64,000 nucleotides of DNA from Henriciella litoralis (GCF_002088935.1 NZ_NCSS01000006.1:1520407-1584406), one strand, 5' to 3'. Shown: positions 25,299-34,480, numbered from the stretch's first letter. Notes: generated by a model not told the origin, from the sequence alone. Translations and numbers: made by a program.

Positions 25299-26291
25299 AT
25301 GTCACACCCCGGCCCGAAAAATCTGATCACTGACGTGCCCGGCATCGAGGTGGGAAATGCAGAGAGCTTCAGCGTGCTGACCGGCGCGACGGTGATTGTG
25401 GCAGATGAGCCGGCGGTCGCGGCCTGCGCCGTCGCCGGGGGCGGGCCGGGCACGCGGGAGACCGATCTGCTGCGCGCCGACACGATGGTCGAGCAGATTG
25501 ACGCCGTCGTGCTGTCGGGGGGGAGCGCCTACGGGCTCGCCGCGGCTGATGGGGTCTCGGCCAAGCTTGGCGCGATGGGTCGCGGCTTTGGCCTGAAGGA
25601 CCTGCCGGGCGTACCGAAAACGCCGATTGTGCCGTCAGCCATTCTCTATGACCTTGCCAATGGCGGCGACAAGGAATGGGGCGAGCGCCCACCCTATCGC
25701 GAGCTCGGCGAGGAAGCCTTCGAGAACCGCGCCAAATCCTTCCCGCTCGGCAATGTCGGATGTGGTCTGGGCGCAAATGCCGGCGCACATGCAGGCGGAC
25801 TGGGGTCTGCCTCGCTGCGGACAAATGACGGCATCACGATTGGTGCAATTGCAGGGGTGAACTGTTTCGGGTCTGTCTTCATGCCGGGCACAACCTGCTT
25901 CTGGGCCTGGCCATATGAGATCAATGGTGAGTTTGGCGGGCATCGCCCACCGCGCGATTATGAGTGCGACGCTGATGATTGGGGTGACGCAAAAATGAGC
26001 CCGCAAATCGGGCAGAACACAACAATTGCCTGCATCGCAACGGATGCCGCCCTGACCCCGGCGCAAGCGCAGCGTGTCGCGCAAATGGCGCTATCGGGCT
26101 TTTCGCGTTCGATTCGCCCGGTTTTTGCGCCCTTTGATGGCGACGCGCTCTTTGTGCTGTCGACGGGTAAGGTGGCGCTGGAAGATCCAACGCCGATTTC
26201 ACTGACAAGAATCGGCGAACTGGCGGCTTCGACCCTTGCCCGGGCAGTTGCACGCGGGGTATATGAAGCAGATCAGAAGGTTACAGCATAA
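25299..26291 (+). CDS. P1-family (DmpA/NylC-like) N-terminal nucleophile peptidase
   Basis: 330 residues from ATG 25299, with AAAGG 9 nt upstream; ATG 25281 is an alternative. Family marks: LITDVPGIEVGNAES, VAGGGPGTRETD, VLSGGSAYGLAAADG and a Gly-rich VGCGLGANAGAHAGGLGSAS. By analogy with NylC (cleavage at Asn-Thr), the precursor should self-cleave in IGQNTTIACIATDA between Asn240 and Thr241, with Thr241 as nucleophile. Substrates of the family are beta-aminopeptides, D-peptides and nylon oligomers; the natural one here is unknown. Confidence 0.85.
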   Translation: MSHPGPKNLITDVPGIEVGNAESFSVLTGATVIVADEPAVAACAVAGGGPGTRETDLLRADTMVEQIDAVVLSGGSAYGLAAADGVSAKLGAMGRGFGLKDLPGVPKTPIVPSAILYDLANGGDKEWGERPPYRELGEEAFENRAKSFPLGNVGCGLGANAGAHAGGLGSASLRTNDGITIGAIAGVNCFGSVFMPGTTCFWAWPYEINGEFGGHRPPRDYECDADDWGDAKMSPQIGQNTTIACIATDAALTPAQAQRVAQMALSGFSRSIRPVFAPFDGDALFVLSTGKVALEDPTPISLTRIGELAASTLARAVARGVYEADQKVTA

Positions 26292-26341
26292 GCGCTTGCA
26301 TCGGACACGATGCCCCGCTATGTGTCCGCCCTCTCAACGGA

Positions 26342-26418
26342 GCACCCGTAGCTCAGCTGGATAGAGCACCAGACTACGAATCTGGGGGTCAGAGGTTCGA
26401 ATCCTCTCGGGTGTGCCA
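26342..26418 (+). tRNA. tRNA-Arg (anticodon ACG)
   Basis: 77 nt with encoded CCA. Acceptor GCACCCG pairs with CGGGTGT (first pair a G-U wobble), D-arm GCTCAGCTGGATAGAGC, anticodon arm CCAGA-CTACGAA-TCTGG with ACG, T-arm AGAGG-TTCGAAT-CCTCT. It reads CGN codons after A34-to-I editing. Its last 30 bases overlap the antisense ORF at 26389-26742. Confidence 0.97.
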
Positions 26419-26742
26419 TTTTTCTCCATCATTGTCCTGGATCTCAGCCTGCATGTCATTTGACATGCCTTGATGGCGTTCTTCTGCTTCGACCTTCAGG
26501 CCTTCCAGTTGTCCCAGAATGTTTTCATAACGGCGCCGGTCCTTGTCCTGGACCTGGCCGCGCGATTCGAAATCGCGCCAGGCCGTCTCAAGGGACCGTA
26601 TTTCGGCATTCACGTCTTCGATGTAGTCTTCGAACGCTTGGGGCGTGGAGATACCAGAGGGGATTGCGGCCGGACTTACTGAATCAGAACGGTATTTAAA
26701 TGGCATGGGAGGTAATCTTGTTGTTTTTTTGTATATGCTCAT
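26389..26742 (-). CDS. Hypothetical helical protein, C-terminus antisense to the tRNA 3' end
   Basis: 117 residues from ATG 26742 ([10 protein letters not shown]); ATG 26706 (MPFKYRSD) is an alternative. The middle is a charged coiled-coil-like helix ([38 protein letters not shown]). The last ten codons (HTREDSNL region) lie antisense within the tRNA-Arg gene. Codon choice and residue mix look natural, so I think it is a real gene, possibly acquired, because tRNA 3' ends are common integration sites. No family recognised. Confidence 0.5.
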   Translation of the reverse strand: MSIYKKTTRLPPMPFKYRSDSVSPAAIPSGISTPQAFEDYIEDVNAEIRSLETAWRDFESRGQVQDKDRRRYENILGQLEGLKVEAEERHQGMSNDMQAEIQDNDGEKWHTREDSNL

Positions 26743-26780
26743 GAATATCAATTCATGAATGCGGTATTTCGTTCCGCATT
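26739..26780. promoter_or_regulatory. Two adjacent inverted repeats at the start of the antisense gene
   Basis: TCATGAAT (26739-26746) and ATTCATGA (26751-26758) are perfect 8-bp arms with a 4-nt spacer, overlapping the ATG at 26742. Next to it AATGCGG (26758-26764) pairs with CCGCATT (26774-26780). They may be an operator, or a hairpin sequestering the start of the minus-strand gene. Confidence 0.4.
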
Positions 26781-26830
26781 TTATTATACAAAAGCATCAC
26801 ACTCCACCACCAAATCATCAATCTGCGGCG

Positions 26831-27319
26831 TCAGACAGCATCTCCGGGCGTGACTCGTGCGATTACATGCCGAATAGCCAGAAACAGGCGAACAACGGTG
26901 GCTGTCAGCAATGCGCAGACGAGCACAGTCAGCGCAAAGATGATTTCATACATCATTCGATACCAGCCTTCCGGCATCTTCTCGAATTCGCCGACCGGCA
27001 GAACGAGCATGAGCAAAAGAATGACAGCGCCCACAAGGCTGACCGTGGACAGCCAGGCGACCTGCGAAATGCTCTTGTAGACGCCCGCATCGAAATCAGT
27101 GCGCGCCTGACTTGTGAGGCCCAGCAAGGTCAACATTAAGGCCAATGTCGTGGCAGACGCGCCGGCAATGGCCGAGCCAAGATAAAGCCCGGTTTGCGTC
27201 AGCGAAGAGATGAGGTTGGTCGCTTCGGCCTCGCTATAGACATTGCCGATCGCAAATCTCGCGCCCACACCGATCAGCACAATGAGGGCGGTCGTCAGAT
27301 AGACGGCGATAAATCTCAT
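26831..27319 (-). CDS. Four-helix membrane protein, unknown
   Basis: 162 residues from ATG 27319, chosen because GGGGA lies 9 nt upstream. Four hydrophobic helices (~3-24, ~40-65, ~85-105, ~120-145), charged loops SQARTDFDAGVYKS and GEFEKMPEGWYR. It should be an inner-membrane protein. No family recognised. Confidence 0.65.
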   Translation of the reverse strand: MRFIAVYLTTALIVLIGVGARFAIGNVYSEAEATNLISSLTQTGLYLGSAIAGASATTLALMLTLLGLTSQARTDFDAGVYKSISQVAWLSTVSLVGAVILLLMLVLPVGEFEKMPEGWYRMMYEIIFALTVLVCALLTATVVRLFLAIRHVIARVTPGDAV

Positions 27320-27647
27320 ATGATGTGTCCCCATTAGCTTTCAGAAAGCCAATGCGGCGACAAGGCTGCAGTTCCATTCAAGACCATGTCGAAGAAACCA
27401 GTGCGGCCTCAATCCTCGATGGGGCAGTTCGCGTTGTAATGAGTTGAGGTGGCGGTCTGCAGGCGCCGCACCTGCTTATTCACAGGCGGTATTTTCGATA
27501 GCGAACCCATCAATGGTCCTGCGCCCAATCAGGCCCCTCAATCGGTGGCGACAGACGGTTGAGCGCCTCGCCCACACAAACAAATCGGAACACCCGGCGC
27601 TCCTGCCCGTTTTTTCTTCAAGCCATAACAAAAGAAGGAAATTGCCA
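27320..27647. other. 328-bp gap, no gene seen
   Basis: Divergent spacer between the membrane protein and the baeRF-like gene. I see no tRNA, repeat or ORF I would defend. Promoters for both genes must lie here. Confidence 0.5.
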
Positions 27648-28730
27648 ATGACCACGCCCGCACTTGAAGAATTCAAGCAGACGTTTTCGGAATTCTCCGA
27701 CAAGACTGTCAGCGTTTACATTCCCCGCCCAGCCGTAGAAACAGGCGGCGAGAAGTGGCGCATCCTTCGCAAGAACGTAATTGATGCGGTTGAGTCGCAC
27801 GCGCCCAAATCATCATTCATTCTTGAGCGCCTCGCCAATTTCGAACTTGCCGACTTCCGCGCCAATGGCATCGCGCTGTTCGATGATGGGGAGCATCACC
27901 GGATGGCCCATCTGTCAGCCCGGCCGGTGGCATCCATCAGCACAGATGAACCGCCTTTTATCCTGCCTCTGCTCGCAGACATGCAATCGCACTCAACCCA
28001 TTGGGTCCTTGCAATCACCAAGGGCAAACCGAAACTCTTCCTCTATGCGAATGGCTTCGCAAAAGACATGACCGACCGGCTGGACGCGCCGGGCTACAGA
28101 TCGGTCGAAGCCCGTCGCCAGATTCAGGATGATGTCTTCTTCCATTCAGGATCGCGCGGCCGCGAAGCGGCGCGAGACGGTCAGCCCATGTATCATTCGC
28201 TTGGCTCAGACCAGAGCGAAGAACGCGAAAAGACCGATGAAGCGTTTTATCACGACGTCTTCAACGCCGTGGAAGAAGCGCTGCCACCGCAGACCCAATC
28301 GCTACACGTCATCGGCGAAGAGGGCACTGTCGGGCATTTCGCCAGCATTGCCGCCAATGGCCGGTTCGACATCGTCCAGCACCATGCCGGTGGCCAGGAC
28401 GATCTGGAAGCCAAGATCGTCGATGCTTTCAAGGACGAAACATCGCCTGAAACCGATCTGCCTGCCCCGCAGCCGGTGCCAGACCTCGAAACCGCCGCGC
28501 GCTCCGGCCAGATTGGGACGCTCTACGTTCCAACCGTGCACGCCCTTCTCGAAGAGATGCACGAAAATGCCGACGAGCATGTGAAACTGCGCGACTTTCC
28601 GGAAGGCAGCGACGAGATGTCTGACAACCGGACGGCCATGCTCGCCATCATGAACGGTGCGGACATCATGTGGTACACCGCTGAGCGCCATGATGCCGTT
28701 GCGGAACTGCGCGCAGATATGCGCTGGTAG
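27648..28730 (+). CDS. baeRF-family (bacterial eRF1-like) protein
   Basis: 360 residues from ATG 27648, preceded by AAGAAGGAA. Features of the bacterial archaeo-eukaryotic release factor group: TVSVYIPRPAVETGG with RILRKNVIDAVE at the start, THWVLAITKGKPKLFLYANG in the middle, AFYHDVFNAVEEALPP, LHVIGEEGTVGHFASIAAN, and a C-terminal NRTAMLAIMNGADIMWYTAE similar to eRF1 domain 3. Proteins of this group are proposed to act at the ribosome, perhaps in rescue or hibernation; experimental proof is thin. Single gene, no obvious operon partner. Confidence 0.6.
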   Translation: MTTPALEEFKQTFSEFSDKTVSVYIPRPAVETGGEKWRILRKNVIDAVESHAPKSSFILERLANFELADFRANGIALFDDGEHHRMAHLSARPVASISTDEPPFILPLLADMQSHSTHWVLAITKGKPKLFLYANGFAKDMTDRLDAPGYRSVEARRQIQDDVFFHSGSRGREAARDGQPMYHSLGSDQSEEREKTDEAFYHDVFNAVEEALPPQTQSLHVIGEEGTVGHFASIAANGRFDIVQHHAGGQDDLEAKIVDAFKDETSPETDLPAPQPVPDLETAARSGQIGTLYVPTVHALLEEMHENADEHVKLRDFPEGSDEMSDNRTAMLAIMNGADIMWYTAERHDAVAELRADMRW

Positions 28731-28752
28731 GCACCAATTTCGGTTATCGCGC

Positions 28753-28781
28753 CGCGTCAGCCCTTGGATAAGGCTGACGCG
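28753..28781. other. Perfect 10-bp hairpin between two genes
   Basis: CGCGTCAGCC (28753-28762) pairs fully with GGCTGACGCG (28772-28781) around a 9-nt loop. It sits 22 bp after the baeRF stop and 35 bp before the VWA start. No U-tract follows, so it may be a 3' stabiliser, an attenuator or a U-less terminator. Confidence 0.5.
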
Positions 28782-28816
28782 CGCGCTAATCTCCGGCTCA
28801 GAGATCGGAGACCCTC

Positions 28817-29998
28817 ATGTTCCTAAACTTCTTCAACGAGCTGCGTTCGGCCAAAGTGCCGGTGACCCTGAAGGAATATCTCGTCCTTCTGGAAGCGATG
28901 GAGAAGGACGTGATCGAGATGGAAGTCGAGGACTTCTACTACCTCTCGCGCGCCGCCTTGGTGAAGGATGAGCGAAATCTCGACAAGTTCGACAAGGTGT
29001 TCAGCCACGTCTTCAAGGGCCTCGATACGATGGAAGACGCGGTCAATGTTCAGGACCTGCCTGAAGAGTGGCTGCGCAAGATGTCGGAAAAATTCCTGAC
29101 CAAGCAAGAAATGGACGAGATCGAGGCGCTGGGCGGCTTTGAAAAGCTGATGGAGACGCTGAAAGAGCGCCTTGAAGAGCAGAAGAAGCGCCACGAAGGC
29201 GGCAATAAGTGGATCGGCACGGGTGGCACATCGCCGTTTGGCGCCAATGGCTACAACCCGGAAGGCGTGCGGATCGGGCAGGAAAAGTCCCGCCATCGCC
29301 GCGCGGTAAAAGTCTGGGACAAGCGCGAATTCAAGAACCTCGATGACAGCGTTGAGCTCGGCACGCGCAACATCAAGGTCGCGCTGAAGCGCCTGCGCAA
29401 ATGGGCCCGCGAGGGCGCCCAGGAAGAACTCGACCTCGACAACACGATCCGGAAGACCGCCAAGCAGGGCTATCTCGACATCGAGATGCGGCCCGAGAAG
29501 CGCAATACGGTGTCGGTCCTCTTGCTGCTCGACATTGGCGGCTCAATGGACCCGCACATCAAGGTCTGTGAGGAGCTGTTCTCGGCCGCGCGCTCTGAGA
29601 TCAAGAATCTCGAACATTTCTACTTCCATAACTGCCCCTATGAGGGCCTCTGGAAGGACAATCGCCGCCGCCATAATGAGCGCATCCCGACCTGGGACGT
29701 GCTGCACAAATACCCGTCCGACTATAAGGTCATCATCGTCGGTGATGCCACGATGAGCCCTTATGAAATCACCTATGCCGGCGGCTCGGTTGAGCACTGG
29801 AATGAGGAGGCTGGCGGCCTCTGGATCCAGCGTTTCGTCAACCAGTTTCCAAATCTTGTCTGGCTGAACCCGGTCAAATCCGGCGCGTGGGAATACACCG
29901 GCTCAATCAAGCTCATCAATGAGCTGATCGGCCCCGGACGGATGTTCGAGCTGACCCTTCAAGGCCTGGAAGATGCAATGAAGGAACTGGGGCGGTAG
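28817..29998 (+). CDS. CoxE-like VWA-domain protein
   Basis: 393 residues. The N-terminus (LRSAKVPVTLKEYLVLLEAM) and central basic region (KSRHRRAVKVWDKREFKNLD) match CoxE-like proteins. The C-terminal VWA domain carries a MIDAS-like LLDIGGSMDPHIKV and the later VGDATMSPYE loop. CoxE-type proteins work with a MoxR AAA+ ATPase to insert metals or remodel complexes. No moxR gene is next to it, so the partner must be elsewhere in the genome. The MIDAS has Gly where Ser/Thr is common (DxGxS is still kept). Confidence 0.8.
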   Translation: MFLNFFNELRSAKVPVTLKEYLVLLEAMEKDVIEMEVEDFYYLSRAALVKDERNLDKFDKVFSHVFKGLDTMEDAVNVQDLPEEWLRKMSEKFLTKQEMDEIEALGGFEKLMETLKERLEEQKKRHEGGNKWIGTGGTSPFGANGYNPEGVRIGQEKSRHRRAVKVWDKREFKNLDDSVELGTRNIKVALKRLRKWAREGAQEELDLDNTIRKTAKQGYLDIEMRPEKRNTVSVLLLLDIGGSMDPHIKVCEELFSAARSEIKNLEHFYFHNCPYEGLWKDNRRRHNERIPTWDVLHKYPSDYKVIIVGDATMSPYEITYAGGSVEHWNEEAGGLWIQRFVNQFPNLVWLNPVKSGAWEYTGSIKLINELIGPGRMFELTLQGLEDAMKELGR

Positions 29999-30030
29999 GC
30001 TCGCCCTTGCCATTCCCTATTGCTGGCCCC

Positions 30031-30390
30031 CTACTCGTATTCGGCGCAGAAATCCGGATTGCCTGACGTATCGCCAAAGCCGCAACCGCGTTTGATCTCA
30101 CCTCGGATCATCTCGCAGCTATTGGCAACGTTGCAGGGCGGATGGGTCGCTGGTGACATCATGATGCACTGATCGACCAGAACCTGCGCGTCGGCTTGAC
30201 CGATTTCGTCGGCGCAAGATACCGGCTCGGTTGGCGAGGCGGCGTCCGGCGTCTGCGGCGCATCGTCTGCTGATTGGGTCTGCGTTGCCGTAGACGTCTC
30301 TTGAGGTTCAACCGATTGCGGCTCTTCGGCTGGCGCGCAGGCACCGGCGAGAACAAGCACGACGAATGATGTGATAAACAGGCGTTTCAA
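30031..30390 (-). CDS. Small Cys-rich lipoprotein
   Basis: 119 residues if TTG at 30390 is the start; GGAG lies 9 nt before it, and the signal peptide KRLFITSFVVLVLAGAC begins there. Lipobox LAGAC. A Gln/Thr/Ala-rich linker (~25-60) leads to a compact C-terminal part with six Cys (VSCADE, VDQCIMM, PPCNVANSCEMI, RGCGFGD, DFCAEYE), probably three disulfides. No family recognised. Confidence 0.65.
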   Translation of the reverse strand: MKRLFITSFVVLVLAGACAPAEEPQSVEPQETSTATQTQSADDAPQTPDAASPTEPVSCADEIGQADAQVLVDQCIMMSPATHPPCNVANSCEMIRGEIKRGCGFGDTSGNPDFCAEYE

Positions 30391-30558
30391 GATAAAGTCT
30401 CCGGCTGGGCTGCATCCGGATAAAGTCCGGCACACCGCACCCTAAGGGACAACACGCCTGCGCGTCTAATTACACTTCAATAATTCCAGACCCTCCCCTT
30501 GCCACTGCAGGATGAGCGGCGCAGTTTGCCAAAAAACGGATCAGTGGAGGACACAGCG

Positions 30559-31497
30559 ATGGCGCGTATCAAGGCCAATGGAATTGACATCGAGTACAAG
30601 GAATATGGATCGCCGGACGACCCGATGTTTCTGCTCGTGTCCGGCTTCTCAGGCCAGATGATTACCTGGCCTGAAAGCTACCTTGAAGGGCTCGCCGCTG
30701 CCGGCCGCCGCGTTGTGATTTTCGACAATCGCGACATCGGGCTGTCGACCGAGTTCACCAATGAGATCCCCCCTGCGCCCGGCGATATCATGAAGGGCAT
30801 CGCCGCGGGCGAGGATATGAGCGCAAAAGTGCCTTATGTGCTGGACGATATGGCGGCTGACGCGGCGGCGCTGATCAGCGCACTCGGCGCGGAGAAAGCC
30901 GATGTGATGGGCTACTCCATGGGCGGCATGATCGTGCAGCTGATCGCGCTCAACCATCCTGAGAAAGTCCGCTCGCTCATCCCGGTCATGACGACATCCG
31001 GCGACCCGTCCCTGCCCCGCTCGACTGAGGAAGCCCAGAAAGCCCTCACCGCGCAGCCAGTCACCCGCACGGCCAATGAAGTGGCCGACATTGCCGCCGC
31101 ATCCCGGCGGGTCATCGGGTCAGCTGACGGCGTGCGCAACAGCGATGAAGCCGTCCGCGCCATGGCAACCAGATGCTTCAACCGGTCCGACCGGCCAATG
31201 GGCGTCGCGCGCCAGTACGCCGCCATTCTGGCGCAGCCGCGCTGGCATGAGCGTCTCTCTAGCCTTGATGTGCCGACGCTGGTTCTTCATGGCGCGATCG
31301 ATCCGTTGATCCGGCCTGCGGCAGGCGAAGACATTGCGCGCCGCATCCCCGGCGCCGAGATCGAGATCATCGACAAATGGGGTCACGACATGCCTGAAAA
31401 GATGGTGCCCGTTCTCCTCGAGCGGATCTTGCCTTTCCTCGAAAAGCACGCCCCGGAAGACGCCCGCGGCGACCTCGGTGGCCGTCATGGCGCTTGA
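30559..31497 (+). CDS. Alpha/beta hydrolase
   Basis: 312 residues from ATG 30559 with GGAGG upstream. Nucleophile elbow GYSMGGM (Ser120), acid Asp247 in HGAIDPL, His275 in WGHDMPEK; oxyanion region LVSGFSGQM. Probably an esterase or lactonase of the general hydrolase fold; substrate unknown. Its last codons overlap the DUF4336 start by 11 bp. Confidence 0.87.
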   Translation: MARIKANGIDIEYKEYGSPDDPMFLLVSGFSGQMITWPESYLEGLAAAGRRVVIFDNRDIGLSTEFTNEIPPAPGDIMKGIAAGEDMSAKVPYVLDDMAADAAALISALGAEKADVMGYSMGGMIVQLIALNHPEKVRSLIPVMTTSGDPSLPRSTEEAQKALTAQPVTRTANEVADIAAASRRVIGSADGVRNSDEAVRAMATRCFNRSDRPMGVARQYAAILAQPRWHERLSSLDVPTLVLHGAIDPLIRPAAGEDIARRIPGAEIEIIDKWGHDMPEKMVPVLLERILPFLEKHAPEDARGDLGGRHGA

Positions 31498-32194
31498 ACA
31501 GCTCGACGCTGATATCTGGCTTGCTGAAGGGCCGATTGTCGACTTTTACGGCTTTGCCTATCCAACGCGCATGGTCGTTGTCCGGCTACCGGATGGCGGT
31601 CTATGGGTCTGGTCGCCAATTTCACTGTCTGACGACCTGAAGGCCGAAATAGAGGCATTGGGGACACCCCGCCACCTCGTCAGCCCCAACAAGATCCACC
31701 ATCTTTTCCTGTCTGAATGGCACGAAGCCTGGCCAGAGGCGACGCTGTGGGGACCGGCCTCGACCATCGAAAAACGCAAGGACCTGCCCTTTGCCGCGCC
31801 CTTGACCGATACCCCGCCTGACGCCTGGCAAGGCGTGTTTGAGCAGGCCTGGTTCCATGGCTCTTTCTTCATGGATGAGGTCACCTTCGTCCACCGGCCG
31901 AGTGGAACGCTGATCCTTGCAGACCTGTCAGAGAATTTCGGAGACGGCTTCCTGCAGCGCCACTGGAAGGCCTGGCAGCGGGCCGGTGCGCGGGTCTGGG
32001 GTATTGTCGAAGGAAAGGGCTACGCACCGCTTGAATGGCGCCTATCCTGGTGGAAGCGCGGGCCGGCGAAGGCCGCCCTTACCAGGATCCTCGACGCCAA
32101 GCCGACGCGCGTCATCATGGCTCATGGTGAGCGCATCGAAGACAATGCGGATGCCTTTCTGCGCAAAGCGTTCGGGTGGCTCTTAAAAAGCTGA
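31487..32194 (+). CDS. DUF4336 protein
   Basis: 235 residues from ATG 31487, within the end of the hydrolase gene. VRLPDGGLWVWSPISLSDD, PRHLVSPNKIHHLFLSEW, HRPSGTLILADLSENF and VIMAHGERIEDNADAFL follow the DUF4336 pattern. The fold resembles metallo-beta-lactamases but the metal motif is degenerate (NKIHHLF in place of HxHxDH). Function unknown; coupling suggests it works with the hydrolase. Confidence 0.75.
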   Translation: MALEQLDADIWLAEGPIVDFYGFAYPTRMVVVRLPDGGLWVWSPISLSDDLKAEIEALGTPRHLVSPNKIHHLFLSEWHEAWPEATLWGPASTIEKRKDLPFAAPLTDTPPDAWQGVFEQAWFHGSFFMDEVTFVHRPSGTLILADLSENFGDGFLQRHWKAWQRAGARVWGIVEGKGYAPLEWRLSWWKRGPAKAALTRILDAKPTRVIMAHGERIEDNADAFLRKAFGWLLKS

Positions 32195-32219
32195 GATATC
32201 AGGCCCGCTGAACGCCGCG

Positions 32220-33914
32220 TTACCAGCCGCCGCCGCCGCCTCCACCACCGCCCCCGCCGGAGAAGCCACCCCCGCCTGAGCCGGAGCTACTGGAGCTTTG
32301 CGGCATGGAACTGCTCACCGCAGAGGTGATGTTCGATGTGATCGTACTGTTGAGGCGGTGAAGCGAGCTCTGCCCGTAAGCATAGTGTGACCAGCCCGGG
32401 TTGTAAGCTGCCGCTTCCGTCGGCAGGACAGTCTCGAAATGCTTGGTCCAGGGCTTCTCAACGCCGAGCGCAATCGCATAGGGCAGGAATTTCTCATAGC
32501 GTTCCGTCGTCATCGGGGGCGGCCTGTCTGTGCCCACCTCAGCCGCATTCAGCTGCAGTTTCTCGGCCTTTTCGAGATACAGCTTGAAGCCTTCAATCTC
32601 TGTACGCACCTTTTCGCCCATCGCTGTTGGCGCTGGCATGAGATACATGAAAAGCCCGTTGAGGAGCGCCATGGCGATCACAAGTGCTGTCAGCCAGATC
32701 GACCAGGACGCCGCCAGCTTGATCGCGATAACAATTGCAATCGCGGACATGACAATCGCCACCAGCGTGTAGCCGATATTCCAGCGGAAGTAGTCCCGAC
32801 CGAACTTGTCGGACACTTTCTTCCGGAATGTCTGATAGGCGCTTGTGAAGGACGGATTGTATTTGTCCCCCAAGGTGACGGGGCCGGTGAAAAACAGCCG
32901 CTGCTCCAGCGTCGCTTCTTCGGCAGGCAGTTTCGATACGTGCCCCTCTTTCGGCGTAAGGAGCGTCTCTTTCTTGTCGCGCGCATCAATATCGATGAGG
33001 CCCTTGATACCGAGATTGACCAGCGTCGCGATCAGCGCGTCATGATCGTGGAAGCCGCGATGATAGATGTGGTGCACGGCGGCTGGGGAATAGCCGCGCG
33101 GGGCTTCATAGCGCGCGAAAACGGGGCCCTTTGGAGGGTCACGGCCGACCTTGTTCCACGACCTATAGAGGAAGGCAAACACCCCGACGAGCGAGGCAAG
33201 AAGCACTGCCAAAGCGCCGTGACGCTGTAGCCAGAGCGAGCGTTTGTCGCTTGCCGATGGAGGGTCGATGACGCCCTTCTCAACGGCGACAGCGACCGTC
33301 AGTCCTTCCCGCGGCCCGAGCGGCGAGGTCGTCTCGAAGACATACGCATTGCCCGCTCTGCTGAAATCATAGGAAGAACCGCTGGCGCCCTGAGCGCCGG
33401 TATAGGCCTTCTCCTGAACCATCCTCGCGCCGTCCGGGAAAGTGATGCGAGCGCGCGCGCGCTGGATCGGGAACTGCCAATAGGACCCTGTTACGTTCCA
33501 GTAGAGCTCATCATAGTCATCGAAATAGCGGATCTGGTTTTTGACTCGATAGATGATTTGATAAGTGTGCGGACCAATTGGGATACGCACGTCCGGGTCA
33601 CCAATGCGAATACGCCAGGCATTGCCTTCGGTCGTGGTCTCGTACGGCTCCTCTCGTCCATCGCGCTGGACATCAATGACTTTGTAGTCATAGCGAAGCT
33701 TGTCGCCGTCATTCTCGAAATAGCGCGGCAGGTCCCGGAAGATGCCCCGATTGATCGCATTGTGCTCGGCGCGCAGATCAATCGTCTCTTTCACGATGAT
33801 ATCACCGCTCGTCTCGACGTCGATGGCGACATCGTAGCTGATAATCTCTTCCTGGGCGGCCGCGCTGAGCGAGAGCCACAGCGCAACGAACAGGCAACCA
33901 AGCAAACGCGCCAT
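32220..33914 (-). CDS. DUF2207 membrane protein with Gly-rich tail
   Basis: 564 residues: signal peptide, a periplasmic DUF2207 domain (EIISYDVAIDVETSGDIIVK through residue ~210), a TM helix (~232-250), a cytoplasmic domain, two TM helices (~385-425), and a Ser/Gly-rich C-terminus ending in GGGGW. This is the YciQ-like family usually paired with LemA. Its ATG overlaps the LemA stop (TAATG). Confidence 0.85.
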   Translation of the reverse strand: MARLLGCLFVALWLSLSAAAQEEIISYDVAIDVETSGDIIVKETIDLRAEHNAINRGIFRDLPRYFENDGDKLRYDYKVIDVQRDGREEPYETTTEGNAWRIRIGDPDVRIPIGPHTYQIIYRVKNQIRYFDDYDELYWNVTGSYWQFPIQRARARITFPDGARMVQEKAYTGAQGASGSSYDFSRAGNAYVFETTSPLGPREGLTVAVAVEKGVIDPPSASDKRSLWLQRHGALAVLLASLVGVFAFLYRSWNKVGRDPPKGPVFARYEAPRGYSPAAVHHIYHRGFHDHDALIATLVNLGIKGLIDIDARDKKETLLTPKEGHVSKLPAEEATLEQRLFFTGPVTLGDKYNPSFTSAYQTFRKKVSDKFGRDYFRWNIGYTLVAIVMSAIAIVIAIKLAASWSIWLTALVIAMALLNGLFMYLMPAPTAMGEKVRTEIEGFKLYLEKAEKLQLNAAEVGTDRPPPMTTERYEKFLPYAIALGVEKPWTKHFETVLPTEAAAYNPGWSHYAYGQSSLHRLNSTITSNITSAVSSSMPQSSSSSGSGGGGFSGGGGGGGGGGGW

Positions 33915-34480
33915 TATTTTTGCCCTCCAAAGTCCACCCCTGGCATGGCGCGGTCAGCCGTCTCAATCTCGAAATAGGCCGCTTCCTCAAAGCCGAGCGG
34001 CCCGGCGACGACATTGCCGGGAAACGTCTCGACGGCGGTGTTCAGTTCACGCACGGCGCCATTATAGAAACGGCGCGCCATCTCGATCTTGTTCTCAGTG
34101 TCCGAAAGATCGCGTTGAAGGTCCCGGAAATTTTCGCTGGCTTTGAGGTCCGGATAGTCTTCAGCAACGGCGAACAGCTTTCCAATCGGGCGCGACAGCT
34201 CGCTCTCGGCCTGCCCGCGGGCGCGCGGCTCATCACCGGCCTTAGCGGCCTGATTGCGCTTCTCGACGACCTCTTCGAAGAGCTGTCGCTCATGGCCTGC
34301 ATAGCCTTTGACCGTCGCTATGAGAGAGGGGATGAGATCAGCCCGGCGCTTTAGCTGAACATCAATGTCAGCCCAGCCATTGCTCACCATCTGGCGCTTC
34401 GCGACCAGCGAATTGTAAATCACGATTGCGCCGATCAGCAGCAAAGCTGCCAGACCAAGCAGGATATAAACCAGCGTCAT
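33914..34480 (-). CDS. lemA: LemA-family protein
   Basis: 188 residues from ATG 34480, behind a GGGGGAATGA ribosome site. One N-terminal TM helix (VYILLGLAALLLIGAIVIYN) then the LemA coiled domain: NGWADIDVQLKRRADLIPSL, ENFRDLQRDLSDTENKIEMA, and RFYNGAVRELNTAVETFPGN. Role uncertain; linked to envelope stress in other bacteria. Translationally coupled to the DUF2207 gene. Confidence 0.92.
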   Translation of the reverse strand: MTLVYILLGLAALLLIGAIVIYNSLVAKRQMVSNGWADIDVQLKRRADLIPSLIATVKGYAGHERQLFEEVVEKRNQAAKAGDEPRARGQAESELSRPIGKLFAVAEDYPDLKASENFRDLQRDLSDTENKIEMARRFYNGAVRELNTAVETFPGNVVAGPLGFEEAAYFEIETADRAMPGVDFGGQK

